A stretch of 47,607 nucleotides of DNA, taken from the NCBI RefSeq assembly GCF_001636695.1, contig NZ_LGEL01000040.1:1-47607 (forward strand), given 5' to 3'. The position numbers and the translations under genes are program-made. The notes beneath the pieces are model-generated. The model was given only the letters and a program-made list of their open reading frames with translations, was not told the origin of the DNA and searched no databases. Positions within the stretch are counted from its first letter, which is position 1. The number at the start of each line of letters is the position of its first letter. This document shows, piece after piece, positions 32,655 to 40,721 of the stretch. This DNA comes from Pedobacter panaciterrae (lineage in GTDB: Bacteria; Bacteroidota; Bacteroidia; Sphingobacteriales; Sphingobacteriaceae).

Positions 32655-34541
32655 TTATTTATCAAATTTTTTATCAAGTTCTGTTAATCCAATTGTTTGA
32701 ATAATCGGCTTTCCACTTATGCTAAAGTTAGGAGTTTTGCAGGCAAAAAGCTGTTCTATAAGCATATTCATTTCTACTTGCCCTAATACTGTACCGCTTT
32801 TAATCGCACTGTTTCTTGCCATACTCCTTGCCAGTGCATCCCTTTTATCCAGTTTCAATTCTTGCTGTGAATTTTTAAATCCTTCAATCAGGTGCTCAAA
32901 TAATTGAGTCTCATTTATATTACTACTTCCAAGATCAACCGGAATCCCTTCAATAACTAACGTATTTTTACCAAATTCTCTTACCTCAAAACCTAAACTT
33001 TTTATATCATCCAGTAAACTCTTTGCCAACTCGTAATCATTTGGACTTAAAGTAACCGTTTGCGGGAATAAACTTTGTTGTGATGCTCCTTTTCTATCTT
33101 CAAGATGCAAAATAAAACGTTCATACAAAACCCTTTCATGTGCAGACTGTTGATCTATAAGCATAAGACCCGATTTGATCTGCGAAATAATATAACGGTT
33201 ATGAAGCTGCATCAGCTGCTTCTGCACAGGAACATGCTGATCGTCAGCATCAATACCTGGCAAATCAAGAGTAGACTGCTGTGGTGGATTATGATTTGCT
33301 ATCTCATAAAGAGAACCCCAGTTTTTTGTACTTGTTGGCATTTTTCCTCCTCCTGACCCATAGGTTTTAGGAAAACTTGCGTAGGAGGAATCCTGACTAT
33401 AAGCTGATTCTCTTGCCGCAGGCTTATCTGCCGCAAAAGGATTGAAATCTGGATTAAAACTAATACTTGGTGGCACAATTTCCTCAGGTGCTTTATGGGT
33501 TATCATACTACTGAAACCGGTTTCCTGATCAAAATCTATTGTTGGGCTTATATTGAACCGACCTAATGATCTTTTTACAGCAGAGTGAAGAATCGCATAT
33601 ATTGACTTCTCATCAAGGTATTTAATTTCTGTTTTGGTAGGATGCACATTTACATCAATCTTTGCAGGATCGATGTCAATAAACAGTACGTACAAAGGAA
33701 AATTATCATCTGGCAATAATTCTTCATAAGCACGATTTACGGCATGATTAAGGTAAGGATCCTTAATAAATCTGTTATTTACAAAAAAGAATTGTTCACC
33801 ACGTGTCTTTTTGGCAAACTCAGGCTTACCTATAAACCCTTTTAAATTAATTATAGAGGTTTCCTCTTCAACAGGGATTAACCGCTCATTATAATTATTC
33901 CCAAATAAGTGGACTATCCTTTGCTTTAAAGCAGATGCCGGCAATCTGTAAATTTCAACCCCGTCATGATGAAGACTAAAACCAATGGCTGGATTTGCCA
34001 TTGCTACCCGTTGAAATTCATCAATTATATGACGCATTTCTGCCGGATTACTCTTTAGAAAGTTTCTTCTGGCAGGTGTATTATAAAAAAGATTTTTTAT
34101 ACTGATGCTCGTTCCTTCGGCCGCAGCCACCGGCTCCTGTTTAACAAAAGTAGCCCCTTCAATCTCTATCAAAGTTCCTATTTCATCCTCGTGTTTGCGG
34201 GTTTTCATTTCAACCTGTGCAATAGCTGCAATTGATGCCATTGCCTCTCCTCTGAAGCCCATAGTCCTGATCGCAAAAAGATCTTCTGCTTTGCGTACTT
34301 TTGAAGTAGCATGACGTTCAAAACACATACGGGCATCAGTAATACTCATACCGCACCCATTATCTATCACCTGTATCAATGCCTTTCCGGCATCTTTTAC
34401 AATCAATTGAATTTTATTGGCCCCAGCATCTATCGCGTTCTCTAATAGCTCTTTTACTGCCGATGCCGGGCGCTGCACCACCTCTCCTGCTGCAATTTGA
34501 TTAGCAACACTATCGGGTAAAAGTTTTATAATATCTGACAT
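32655..34541 (-). CDS. mutL: DNA mismatch repair protein MutL
   Basis: MutL couples mismatch recognition by MutS to strand removal. The 628-aa protein has a GHKL ATPase domain: ELLENAIDAGANKIQLIV, DNGCGM, TMGFRGEAMASIAAIAQVE and the VDVNVHPTKTEIKY block. A variable Ser/Pro-rich linker (about 345-420) joins it to a C-terminal dimerisation domain. That domain contains IDQQSAHERVLYE, close to the DQHA(X)2E(X)4E endonuclease motif with His-to-Gln and Ala-to-Ser changes, and ACKTPNFSISGKPI near the end. This suggests a nicking-type MutL, as expected in bacteria without MutH. Confidence 0.95.
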   Translation of the reverse strand: MSDIIKLLPDSVANQIAAGEVVQRPASAVKELLENAIDAGANKIQLIVKDAGKALIQVIDNGCGMSITDARMCFERHATSKVRKAEDLFAIRTMGFRGEAMASIAAIAQVEMKTRKHEDEIGTLIEIEGATFVKQEPVAAAEGTSISIKNLFYNTPARRNFLKSNPAEMRHIIDEFQRVAMANPAIGFSLHHDGVEIYRLPASALKQRIVHLFGNNYNERLIPVEEETSIINLKGFIGKPEFAKKTRGEQFFFVNNRFIKDPYLNHAVNRAYEELLPDDNFPLYVLFIDIDPAKIDVNVHPTKTEIKYLDEKSIYAILHSAVKRSLGRFNISPTIDFDQETGFSSMITHKAPEEIVPPSISFNPDFNPFAADKPAARESAYSQDSSYASFPKTYGSGGGKMPTSTKNWGSLYEIANHNPPQQSTLDLPGIDADDQHVPVQKQLMQLHNRYIISQIKSGLMLIDQQSAHERVLYERFILHLEDRKGASQQSLFPQTVTLSPNDYELAKSLLDDIKSLGFEVREFGKNTLVIEGIPVDLGSSNINETQLFEHLIEGFKNSQQELKLDKRDALARSMARNSAIKSGTVLGQVEMNMLIEQLFACKTPNFSISGKPIIQTIGLTELDKKFDK

Positions 34542-34689
34542 TTATATTCCTCGGTAAAGGTTGCTAATTTATGCAAAATAAGCCTCATATCGGCTGTTCT
34601 TTTCAGATAATTGATGACCATTGACCAGATATTACCATAAAATTACCATTATATTTACATCGCGATCCGCACATCAAAAAGTAAAAAAA

Positions 34690-34697
34690 TACGTTTG
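34690..34697 (+). promoter_or_regulatory. Candidate -7 box for the serine hydrolase gene
   Basis: TACGTTTG is an exact TAnnTTTG match 35 bases before the ATG at 34733. The leader contains a purine-rich GAGGGAG. No clear -33 TTG is present. Confidence 0.5.
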
Positions 34698-34732
34698 TAA
34701 GAACAAAAGCTATATTGAGGGAGAAATACCAT

Positions 34733-36550
34733 ATGAGAAAAAATAACCTGGCAGGCATCATCACAATAAGTTTCCTCGCCTTATTTACATTCACAGCCTG
34801 CGCTCAGGACCATAAACAAAACGAACAAACCCTTACTATTTTAAATACCATTGAGCATAATACTATTCTGTTAAATAATCACGAAAGTATAATTCCACTG
34901 CTGAATCTGGACAAAAAGAACATTGCATCGGTTAATTTAGGGTTCGCCAGTCAAACTACATTTGATAGCCTTTTAAATAAATACACTAAAATCACTTCCT
35001 TCTCTTCTACCAATTACCAAAATTCAGCTGCACTAAACGACCTGGAAGATGATCTAAAATATTTTAATACGGTTATTATTTCTCTCCCATCGACTGCAGC
35101 CAATGACGCGCGCAATATCAATTTCATTCAAAGTTTGAGCAGTAATAAACAGGTTATTATTTCCTTATTTGGAGATGGAAGAACCCTCTCCTCTTTTGAT
35201 GCAATTAAAGCCCCTATAATATGGACTGATCAAAATACTCCTTTAGCCGCCACCATTCTACCCCAGGTAATTTTTGGAGGAATTGGTGTCGACAAAAAGC
35301 TTATGACTACTTTCTCACCTAAGTACATCGCAAATTCAGGTTTCACTACGCTTCCAATTCGCCTGAAATACACACTCCCTGAAGACGCAGGTGTAAATAC
35401 TGACAACTTAAGAGAGATAGATAACATTGCCAATGAAGCGATTAATGGACGGGCAACTCCCGGACTTGTAGTATTGGTGGCGAAAGACGGGAAAGTAATT
35501 TTTAACAAAGGTTATGGTACCCATACTTACGATGACAAGAGCCCGGATAAAGTAAACGATATATTTGATCTGGCATCTGTAACCAAAATTACCGCAACTA
35601 CCCCTACTGTAATGCGATTGGTTGAGGAAAAAAAACTTAATCTGGATACAAATATAGGTGCATACATTCCAAAGGCCAGAGCAACACCAATGAATAACAT
35701 TCAAGTTAGAGAGGTTATGCTTCATCAGGCAGGGTTCATCCCTTACATCCCATTTCACGATGCTATAAAACCTACCGACCACAGTCCAGATTCTTCAGCG
35801 GCCTATCCAACAAAAGTGGCTGACGGGTATTATGTAAGAAAGGATTATTTCAAAGACGTAATGTGGCCTAAAATGTTGAATGCCCCAATCAAAACCAGAG
35901 GCAAATACGTTTACAGCGACATCAGCATGTACGTGATGAAAGACATTGTAGAACGTATTAGTGGAAAACCTCTAAACCAATATGTTAGTGAGAATTTCTA
36001 TCAGCCTCTAGGTATGCAAACTGCAGGTTTCCTGCCCCGTAATAGATTTGGAAAAGACCGAATTATCCCTACAGAAAACGACACTTATTTCAGAAAAACC
36101 CTTCTGGTAGGATACGTTCATGATCAGGGAGCTGCGTTGGTAGGAGGGGTATCAGGTCATGCCGGTTTATTTGCCAGCTCAAATGATATGGCTATTATGT
36201 ATCAAATGTTACTAAATAAAGGCACTTACGGTGGCCAGCAATATTTTAAACCGGAAACTGTAGATATGTTTACTCAACGACAATCAGCAGTTAGCAGACG
36301 TGGTTTAGGATTTGACAGATGGGATCCGGATTTGACTAAGAAATATCCTTCCGAACTTGCGTCATCACAAACATATGGACACACAGGCTATACAGGTACG
36401 TGTGTATGGGTGGACCCATCGAGAGGCATGGTGTACGTATTTCTTTCAAACAGGGTTAATCCATCTGTTACGGATAAGCTGAGCACAATGAAAATAAGAG
36501 GAAGAATAGAAGACGTTATAAATAAGGCTATTGACAAAGGCCTAAAATAG
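34733..36550 (+). CDS. GH3 C-terminal/beta-lactamase-fold serine hydrolase lacking the GH3 barrel
   Basis: This 605-aa exported protein has a lipoprotein-like signal (FTFTACAQ, Cys23). Residues 35-215 resemble the C-terminal alpha/beta domain of glycoside hydrolase family 3 (NTILLNNHESIIPLLNLDKK, VIISLFGDGRTLSS, QVIFGGIGVDKKL). Residues 225-600 are a class C beta-lactamase/DD-peptidase fold with SVTK (Ser282-Lys285), YSD and HTGYTGT, so the serine hydrolase site is intact. In the longer Bacteroidota proteins I know, a NagZ-like GH3 barrel precedes these domains; here it is absent. A peptidoglycan-related esterase or peptidase role is inferred. ATG 34733 is chosen over an upstream TTG. Confidence 0.85.
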   Translation: MRKNNLAGIITISFLALFTFTACAQDHKQNEQTLTILNTIEHNTILLNNHESIIPLLNLDKKNIASVNLGFASQTTFDSLLNKYTKITSFSSTNYQNSAALNDLEDDLKYFNTVIISLPSTAANDARNINFIQSLSSNKQVIISLFGDGRTLSSFDAIKAPIIWTDQNTPLAATILPQVIFGGIGVDKKLMTTFSPKYIANSGFTTLPIRLKYTLPEDAGVNTDNLREIDNIANEAINGRATPGLVVLVAKDGKVIFNKGYGTHTYDDKSPDKVNDIFDLASVTKITATTPTVMRLVEEKKLNLDTNIGAYIPKARATPMNNIQVREVMLHQAGFIPYIPFHDAIKPTDHSPDSSAAYPTKVADGYYVRKDYFKDVMWPKMLNAPIKTRGKYVYSDISMYVMKDIVERISGKPLNQYVSENFYQPLGMQTAGFLPRNRFGKDRIIPTENDTYFRKTLLVGYVHDQGAALVGGVSGHAGLFASSNDMAIMYQMLLNKGTYGGQQYFKPETVDMFTQRQSAVSRRGLGFDRWDPDLTKKYPSELASSQTYGHTGYTGTCVWVDPSRGMVYVFLSNRVNPSVTDKLSTMKIRGRIEDVINKAIDKGLK

Positions 36551-36566
36551 AATTAAGTATAAACAA

Positions 36567-36615
36567 AAGGCCCGGCAAGTTTTATCTCCAAAAAAGACAA
36601 AACTTACCGGGCCTT
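36567..36615. terminator. Terminator between serine hydrolase and oxygenase genes
   Basis: AAGGCCCGGCAAGTTTT pairs with AAAACTTACCGGGCCTT (one mismatch) in a long stem. It lies between two convergent genes and can serve both. Confidence 0.8.
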
Positions 36616-36628
36616 AAAGCAAGATCAG

Positions 36629-37591
36629 TTATTTCTTTAACCCTATTTCTTTAAGTCTTTCATCCAGATACTCCCCTGCAGTCATATCCTCATAAACCTT
36701 AGGATGTTCAGCATCTATACAAGATTCCAGACTTGTTAAATCCATGTCGCTTCTTGGATGTAAAAAGAAAGGAACCGAAAAACGTGAGGTTTTCATTAAT
36801 TCCCTCGGAGGATTTACAACCCTATGTGTTGTAGAACGAAGCTTATTGTTTGTTAATCTTTGCAGCATATCTCCAACATTTACTACAATATCAGTATGAC
36901 CTGCCTTAATAGGTAACCATTCATTACTACGAGTTAACACCTCCAGACCATCTGCACTTGCTCCGATCAATAAAGTGATTAGGTTAATGTCTTCATGGGC
37001 ACCAGCACGAACTGCATCATCTGGTAATGCATCAGGATCCTGAATAGGGAAATAATGAATCCCCCTTAAAATTGAATTACCATTGTGAACATGCTTATCA
37101 AAATAATCTATTGGCAGTTCAAGATAGGTAGCAATTGCCCTTAACAAATGTTTACCATTACTCTCCAAACGCTGGTAGATTTCTCTGGTAACCTCATTAA
37201 ATTCAGGCATCTCTTCCAAATATTCATTATCCGGATATTGACTTTTAATAGCGTCTCCATCCATAACCTCCTGACCGATTTGCCAGAATTCTTTCAGGTC
37301 AGCAGTTTTTGCTCCTTTCGCTGTTTCCTTACCGGCACTTGTGTAGCCTCGTTGCCCGGCAAGTTCAACTCTTTCATATTTTTTTTTCTGCTCAGGGGAA
37401 AGGCTAAACATTAATTGTATATTCTTATACAGCTTCTCAATTAATTCCTGACTTACACCATGATTAGTGATAGTTACAAAGCCAGAATCATTAAACGCTC
37501 TGCCCAGTTCGTCGGAGAATTTTTTACGCTGTTCTTCATTTCCATTGATGTATGAACCAAGGTCCAGGCAAGGGATATAAGGTGTTGACAT
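36629..37591 (-). CDS. Isopenicillin N synthase-like 2-oxoglutarate/Fe(II) oxygenase
   Basis: This 320-aa protein is of the IPNS/2OG-Fe(II) dioxygenase superfamily. An N-terminal DIOX_N-type domain (about 5-125) has IPCLDLGSYI and FVTITNHGVSQELIEKL. The core has the iron triad His199, Asp201 (AGAHEDINLITLL) and His256 (STTHRVVNP), plus Arg270 and Ser272 (SRFSVPFF), which bind the 2-oxoglutarate carboxylate or the substrate in the family. The site is complete. No biosynthetic cluster surrounds it, so it is an orphan oxygenase with unknown substrate. The gene is single, convergent with the serine hydrolase. Confidence 0.88.
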   Translation of the reverse strand: MSTPYIPCLDLGSYINGNEEQRKKFSDELGRAFNDSGFVTITNHGVSQELIEKLYKNIQLMFSLSPEQKKKYERVELAGQRGYTSAGKETAKGAKTADLKEFWQIGQEVMDGDAIKSQYPDNEYLEEMPEFNEVTREIYQRLESNGKHLLRAIATYLELPIDYFDKHVHNGNSILRGIHYFPIQDPDALPDDAVRAGAHEDINLITLLIGASADGLEVLTRSNEWLPIKAGHTDIVVNVGDMLQRLTNNKLRSTTHRVVNPPRELMKTSRFSVPFFLHPRSDMDLTSLESCIDAEHPKVYEDMTAGEYLDERLKEIGLKK

Positions 37592-37826
37592 AATGATGTA
37601 TTTTTATGAGTAATAACAATCTAATTTAAGAAACTATTGTTAATAAACAGTGGACATCTAGTTTTACGTTGCATAACACACTACAAATAACTACCTTAAG
37701 TTATTCACAGGATTCTATAAGGAATTAAATTATCAGCTAATTGTAAAGTTAGAATCGAATTCGAATTAATAGAAAACTATATAACTTTCAGCTACGTAGT
37801 TTTACATGAGAAATGATTTTCAAATT

Positions 37827-37834
37827 TGTATTTG
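37827..37834 (+). promoter_or_regulatory. Near-consensus -7 box of msrA, 4 nt from the ATG
   Basis: TGTATTTG differs from TAnnTTTG at one position and is followed by AACT and the msrA ATG. The spacing matches the six exact cases in this window. Confidence 0.4.
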
Positions 37835-37838
37835 AACT

Positions 37839-38438
37839 ATGAAACGTTTATTAATTATAGCTATAATCCTTTTATCAGCAGGCAGTGTTGATGCACAATC
37901 AAAAGGTTTACAAAAAGCAACATTTGGCATGGGGTGCTTTTGGTGCTCAGAGGCACTTTTTCAGCGCCTAAACGGCGTTACAAGTGTCAGGTCGGGTTAT
38001 GAAGGTGGCAATGTAGCTAATCCGTCTTACGAAGATGTATGTACAGGAGCCACTGGTCATGCCGAAGTAATTGAGGTAACCTATGATCCCACTAAAATAA
38101 AGTACGATGAACTTCTTGAAGTGTTCTGGAAAAGTCATGACCCAACCACTTTAAATCGTCAGGGAGCAGATGTTGGCACTCAATATCGCTCAGTTATTTT
38201 TTATCATGATCAAGAACAAAAAGAACTCGCAGAAAAGTATAAAAAGGAGTTAAATGACACGAAAGCATTTGGCAAACCGGTCGTGACAGCAATAAGCAAA
38301 GCTTCTGCATTTTACGTGGCTGAGGGGTATCATCAGGATTATTTCAATAAAAATGGTAATCAGCCTTATTGCCGTCTCGTAATTCTACCTAAAGTGGAAA
38401 AGTTGGAAAAAATTTTTAAATCAAAGCTGAAAAATTAA
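37839..38438 (+). CDS. msrA: Exported peptide-methionine (S)-S-oxide reductase
   Basis: MsrA reduces methionine S-sulfoxide in proteins. This 199-aa protein has a signal peptide (MKRLLIIAIILLSAGSVDAQ), so it acts in the periplasm or at the surface. The catalytic motif GMGCFWC is at residues 30-36, with catalytic Cys33. It is followed by GVTSVRSGYEGGNVANPSYE, TGHAEVIEVTYDP and DVGTQYRSVIFYH, then AEGYHQDYF. The C-terminal part ends in a Lys-rich helix and shows no second recycling Cys in a usual place, so an outside reductant or Cys36 may be used. An MsrB is not fused. Palindromic element copy 3 lies directly downstream. Confidence 0.93.
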   Translation: MKRLLIIAIILLSAGSVDAQSKGLQKATFGMGCFWCSEALFQRLNGVTSVRSGYEGGNVANPSYEDVCTGATGHAEVIEVTYDPTKIKYDELLEVFWKSHDPTTLNRQGADVGTQYRSVIFYHDQEQKELAEKYKKELNDTKAFGKPVVTAISKASAFYVAEGYHQDYFNKNGNQPYCRLVILPKVEKLEKIFKSKLKN

Positions 38439-38442
38439 ATAT

Positions 38443-38589
38443 CTCTATAGCTCACGTCATCCCGAAAGCTCACGTCATCTCGACGATAGGAGAGATCTCT
38501 TGATCAGCAACTAGCAGCAATTGCAATAACCAAGGGATCTCTCCTATCGTCGAGATGACGTGAGCTTTCGGGATGACAAAACTATAGAG
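38443..38589. repeat. Palindromic repeat element, copy 3 (extended)
   Basis: The shared core arms (38473-38502 and 38531-38560, one mismatch) surround a longer 28-base loop. Pairing continues outside the core for 17 bases, GTCATCCCGAAAGCTCA (38456-38472) with its complement (38561-38577), and, after a short bulge, for eight more (38443-38450 with 38582-38589). Total potential stem is about 55 bp. The outer sequence is not shared with the other copies. It lies between convergent msrA and the outer-membrane gene. Confidence 0.9.
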
Positions 38590-38604
38590 TGACTCGAGGT
38601 AAGC

Positions 38605-38655
38605 CTGTCGAGGACGAAGTAGGCTATAGCATGACGCGAAGTGAGCTATAGCATA
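38605..38655. repeat. Imperfect direct repeats with GCTATAGC palindromes
   Basis: GACGAAGTAGGCTATAGC (38613-38630) and GACGCGAAGTGAGCTATAGC (38633-38652) are imperfect direct repeats, each ending in the palindrome GCTATAGC. GTGAGCTATAG (38641-38651) is also the exact complement of CTATAGCTCAC at 38445-38455 on the other side of element copy 3. Confidence 0.75.
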
Positions 38656-38675
38656 ATATATACTATTTTCCCCTT

Positions 38676-39659
38676 TTATATTCCAATTTTAACTCCAATA
38701 TTTAAGCCTAACCCGCCAATATTAATATATGAACGTAAATCATCTGAAGGTTTTGTAGGATCATAATTCGGTTGTCCTTTAACATTCATTGATGAATTTA
38801 TAGTTTTATGATAGTTAACATCCCTGTCTCCCTTAGGCTGATTTTCCAAAGTTAGCTGTTGTGACCCTACAGGGGTATTTGTAGCGTTGGCTACTACTGT
38901 TGCAGTTCCTTCATATTTTTTAAGTTCTTTGTCCTTACCGCCAACAGAAACATTACGATATTCAATTTCTGAGAACAAACTTATATTATTTCCAATCTTA
39001 TAATCAAAACCTAAGGCACTTTGAAATCCAATCGTAGGTCTTGGATTAATGCGCTCTTCTCTGGCCAAAACAAGAGTTGTACGAGTTCCCGGAGGCGACA
39101 CTGTACCTTGTGATGCTGCAATCTGACCAGTCTGATCATTAACTGAAGTATTGATTTGCAAATATCCTCCAACCGGAACTATCACTCCAATTTTACTATA
39201 TGGCTGGAGCTTGCCTGTGTTTGGAATTCGGAAAACCAGTGCAGGTGCTACATCAAATGCCCTTACTTTACCTACGGCATGCAGACTCAGCACATTTGTA
39301 CCATTGTTTATCACAGTTTGTTTCAACATATCCTGTTCTTTACTGTTAAAGTAATTAAACCCAACTTCCAAACCAATAATCTTGTTAAACTGATACCCCC
39401 CTACTAAGCCTGCTCTAAATCCTTGTCCAAAGGAACCTGTTAATGCAGTTTCCGAAGTAGTTGTTGTTGCACTGGCACCGGTTCCTGTAATGGTTGTTGT
39501 ATTGTCTCTTGCTAATTGTCCATTTATTGCCGGAAATTCGACTGGAGTTACTTTAATAAAATAACTACCTGTTGGTTTAATGTAAAAGCCTTTTTCCTGT
39601 GCTAATGAAGACAAAGAGGCAGTGGCTAATAATACTGCTGATAAAATTAACTTTTTCAT
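38676..39659 (-). CDS. Outer-membrane beta-barrel protein
   Basis: This 327-aa protein starts MKKLILSAVLLATASLSSLA, a clear signal peptide; an in-frame extension to 39692 would bury it and is rejected. The mature part alternates hydrophobic and polar residues as in beta-barrels: FRAGLVGGYQFNKIIGLEVGFNY, AFDVAPALVFRI, FQSALGFDYKIGNNISLFSE, ending INIGGLGLNIGVKIGI. The family resembles OmpA-type or OMP_b-brl barrels without a peptidoglycan domain. Ser/Thr/Asn-rich stretches (TITGTGASATTTTSE) look like surface loops. Function is unknown. Confidence 0.82.
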   Translation of the reverse strand: MKKLILSAVLLATASLSSLAQEKGFYIKPTGSYFIKVTPVEFPAINGQLARDNTTTITGTGASATTTTSETALTGSFGQGFRAGLVGGYQFNKIIGLEVGFNYFNSKEQDMLKQTVINNGTNVLSLHAVGKVRAFDVAPALVFRIPNTGKLQPYSKIGVIVPVGGYLQINTSVNDQTGQIAASQGTVSPPGTRTTLVLAREERINPRPTIGFQSALGFDYKIGNNISLFSEIEYRNVSVGGKDKELKKYEGTATVVANATNTPVGSQQLTLENQPKGDRDVNYHKTINSSMNVKGQPNYDPTKPSDDLRSYINIGGLGLNIGVKIGI

Positions 39660-39888
39660 ATTTGAGTAGATTTGGTATGTACATGCACACATTTTTAGAT
39701 ATGTTTACTTATGCATGCATAGTAATTAACGCATGAAACTAAAAAAAGTTTGTTATCATTTTAAAGTCATAAGCTTTAGTATTTTTTTTTGTGTAATCTA
39801 ACGTTACTACATTTGCTAACACTGTTATTTTTAAAGCTCGTGTTAGAGCTAAAAATAGGTGCTTAACGATAAACTAAAGATTTTCAAT

Positions 39889-40521
39889 ATGAGCTTAATA
39901 GAAGCCTTAAATTGGCGGTACGCCACAAAAAAAATGAATGGTGAAAAAGTTTCACAAGATAAAGTTGATCAGATTCTGGCTGCTGCACATTTAGCACCAA
40001 CATCATCAGGCTTACAGCCATTTAAAATTATAGTAGTTACCAATCCTGAACTAAAAGAAAAAATTAAAGCAGTAGCTTACGGACAATCTCAGATTACTGA
40101 TTGTTCCCATCTATTAGTATTTGCTGCGTGGGATAACTATACCGAAGAACGCATCAAAGCAGTCTTTAATCGTACTAATAATGAACGTGGATTACCTGAA
40201 TCAGCAACTGCTGATTATGTAAATAACCTGGTAGGTATTTATACAGCGAGAACTGAAGAAGAAAACTTCCACCACGCAGCTAAACAATCCTATATTGGTT
40301 TTGGAGTTGCTTTAACTGAAGCTGCCATATTAAAAGTTGATGCTACCCCAATGGAAGGCTTTGACCCGGCAAAACTTGATGAAATATTAGGCTTAAGAGA
40401 ACAGGGATTACGCAGTACAACCTTACTTCCATTAGGATATAGAGATACAAGTGGCGATTGGTTAGTAAATCTTAAAAAAGTTCGTACACCTTTACAGGAT
40501 TTTGTAATCGAATTCAAATAA
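39889..40521 (+). CDS. Nitroreductase-family NAD(P)H oxidoreductase
   Basis: This 210-aa FMN enzyme is of the NfsB/DHPR type, reducing nitro compounds, quinones or pteridines with NAD(P)H. It begins MSLIEALNWRYATKKMNGEK (Arg-Tyr-Ala-Thr-Lys near the FMN phosphate). It contains LAAAHLAPTSSGLQPFKIIV (FMN loop), AWDNYTEERI, YIGFGVALTEAAIL, DATPMEGFDP and LLPLGYRD. ATG 39889 is preferred over a GTG ten codons upstream because of the conserved SLIEALNWRYATKK start. A strong terminator follows at 40569. No neighbouring pathway genes point to a substrate. Confidence 0.9.
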   Translation: MSLIEALNWRYATKKMNGEKVSQDKVDQILAAAHLAPTSSGLQPFKIIVVTNPELKEKIKAVAYGQSQITDCSHLLVFAAWDNYTEERIKAVFNRTNNERGLPESATADYVNNLVGIYTARTEEENFHHAAKQSYIGFGVALTEAAILKVDATPMEGFDPAKLDEILGLREQGLRSTTLLPLGYRDTSGDWLVNLKKVRTPLQDFVIEFK

Positions 40522-40568
40522 CATAACTGGAATGCTGGGCTAACCCCAGTGTAACAAAAAAATTAAGA

Positions 40569-40600
40569 AGACCCTGAACACAATGTCAGGGTCTTTTTTA
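40569..40600 (+). terminator. Rho-independent terminator after the nitroreductase gene
   Basis: AGACCCTGA pairs with TCAGGGTCT around an 8-base loop and is followed directly by TTTTTTA. Confidence 0.9.
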
Positions 40601-40721
40601 GTTTTTCCACCTTATTTAAAACAGCAATGATATGTCAAAATATGTTAAAGATGCGGTGCAACTAACCTATTAAACTCATAAATGAATATATTAGCATGAT
40701 TAACAGTATACATTCATTTTG

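Noticed and set aside
32655-34541. Altered DQHA motif in MutL considered as loss of endonuclease
   Set aside because: DQQSAHERVLYE keeps Asp and both Glu positions; I recall similar DQQ forms in Bacteroidota, so activity is probably kept.
34603-34794. 63-codon minus-strand frame over the serine hydrolase promoter
   Set aside because: It overlaps the plus-strand promoter and signal peptide region and has no start signal; its hydrophobicity reflects AT-rich DNA.
3893-38589. The palindromic repeats considered as simple intrinsic terminators
   Set aside because: The 30-base arm sequence is conserved between copies, lacks T-tracts, and copies 1 and 2 have separate terminators next to them.
39710-39721. 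TATGCATGCATA palindrome upstream of the outer-membrane gene, considered as an operator
   Set aside because: It is 12 bases long in AT-rich DNA, far from the start, and has no paired regulator gene; support is too weak.
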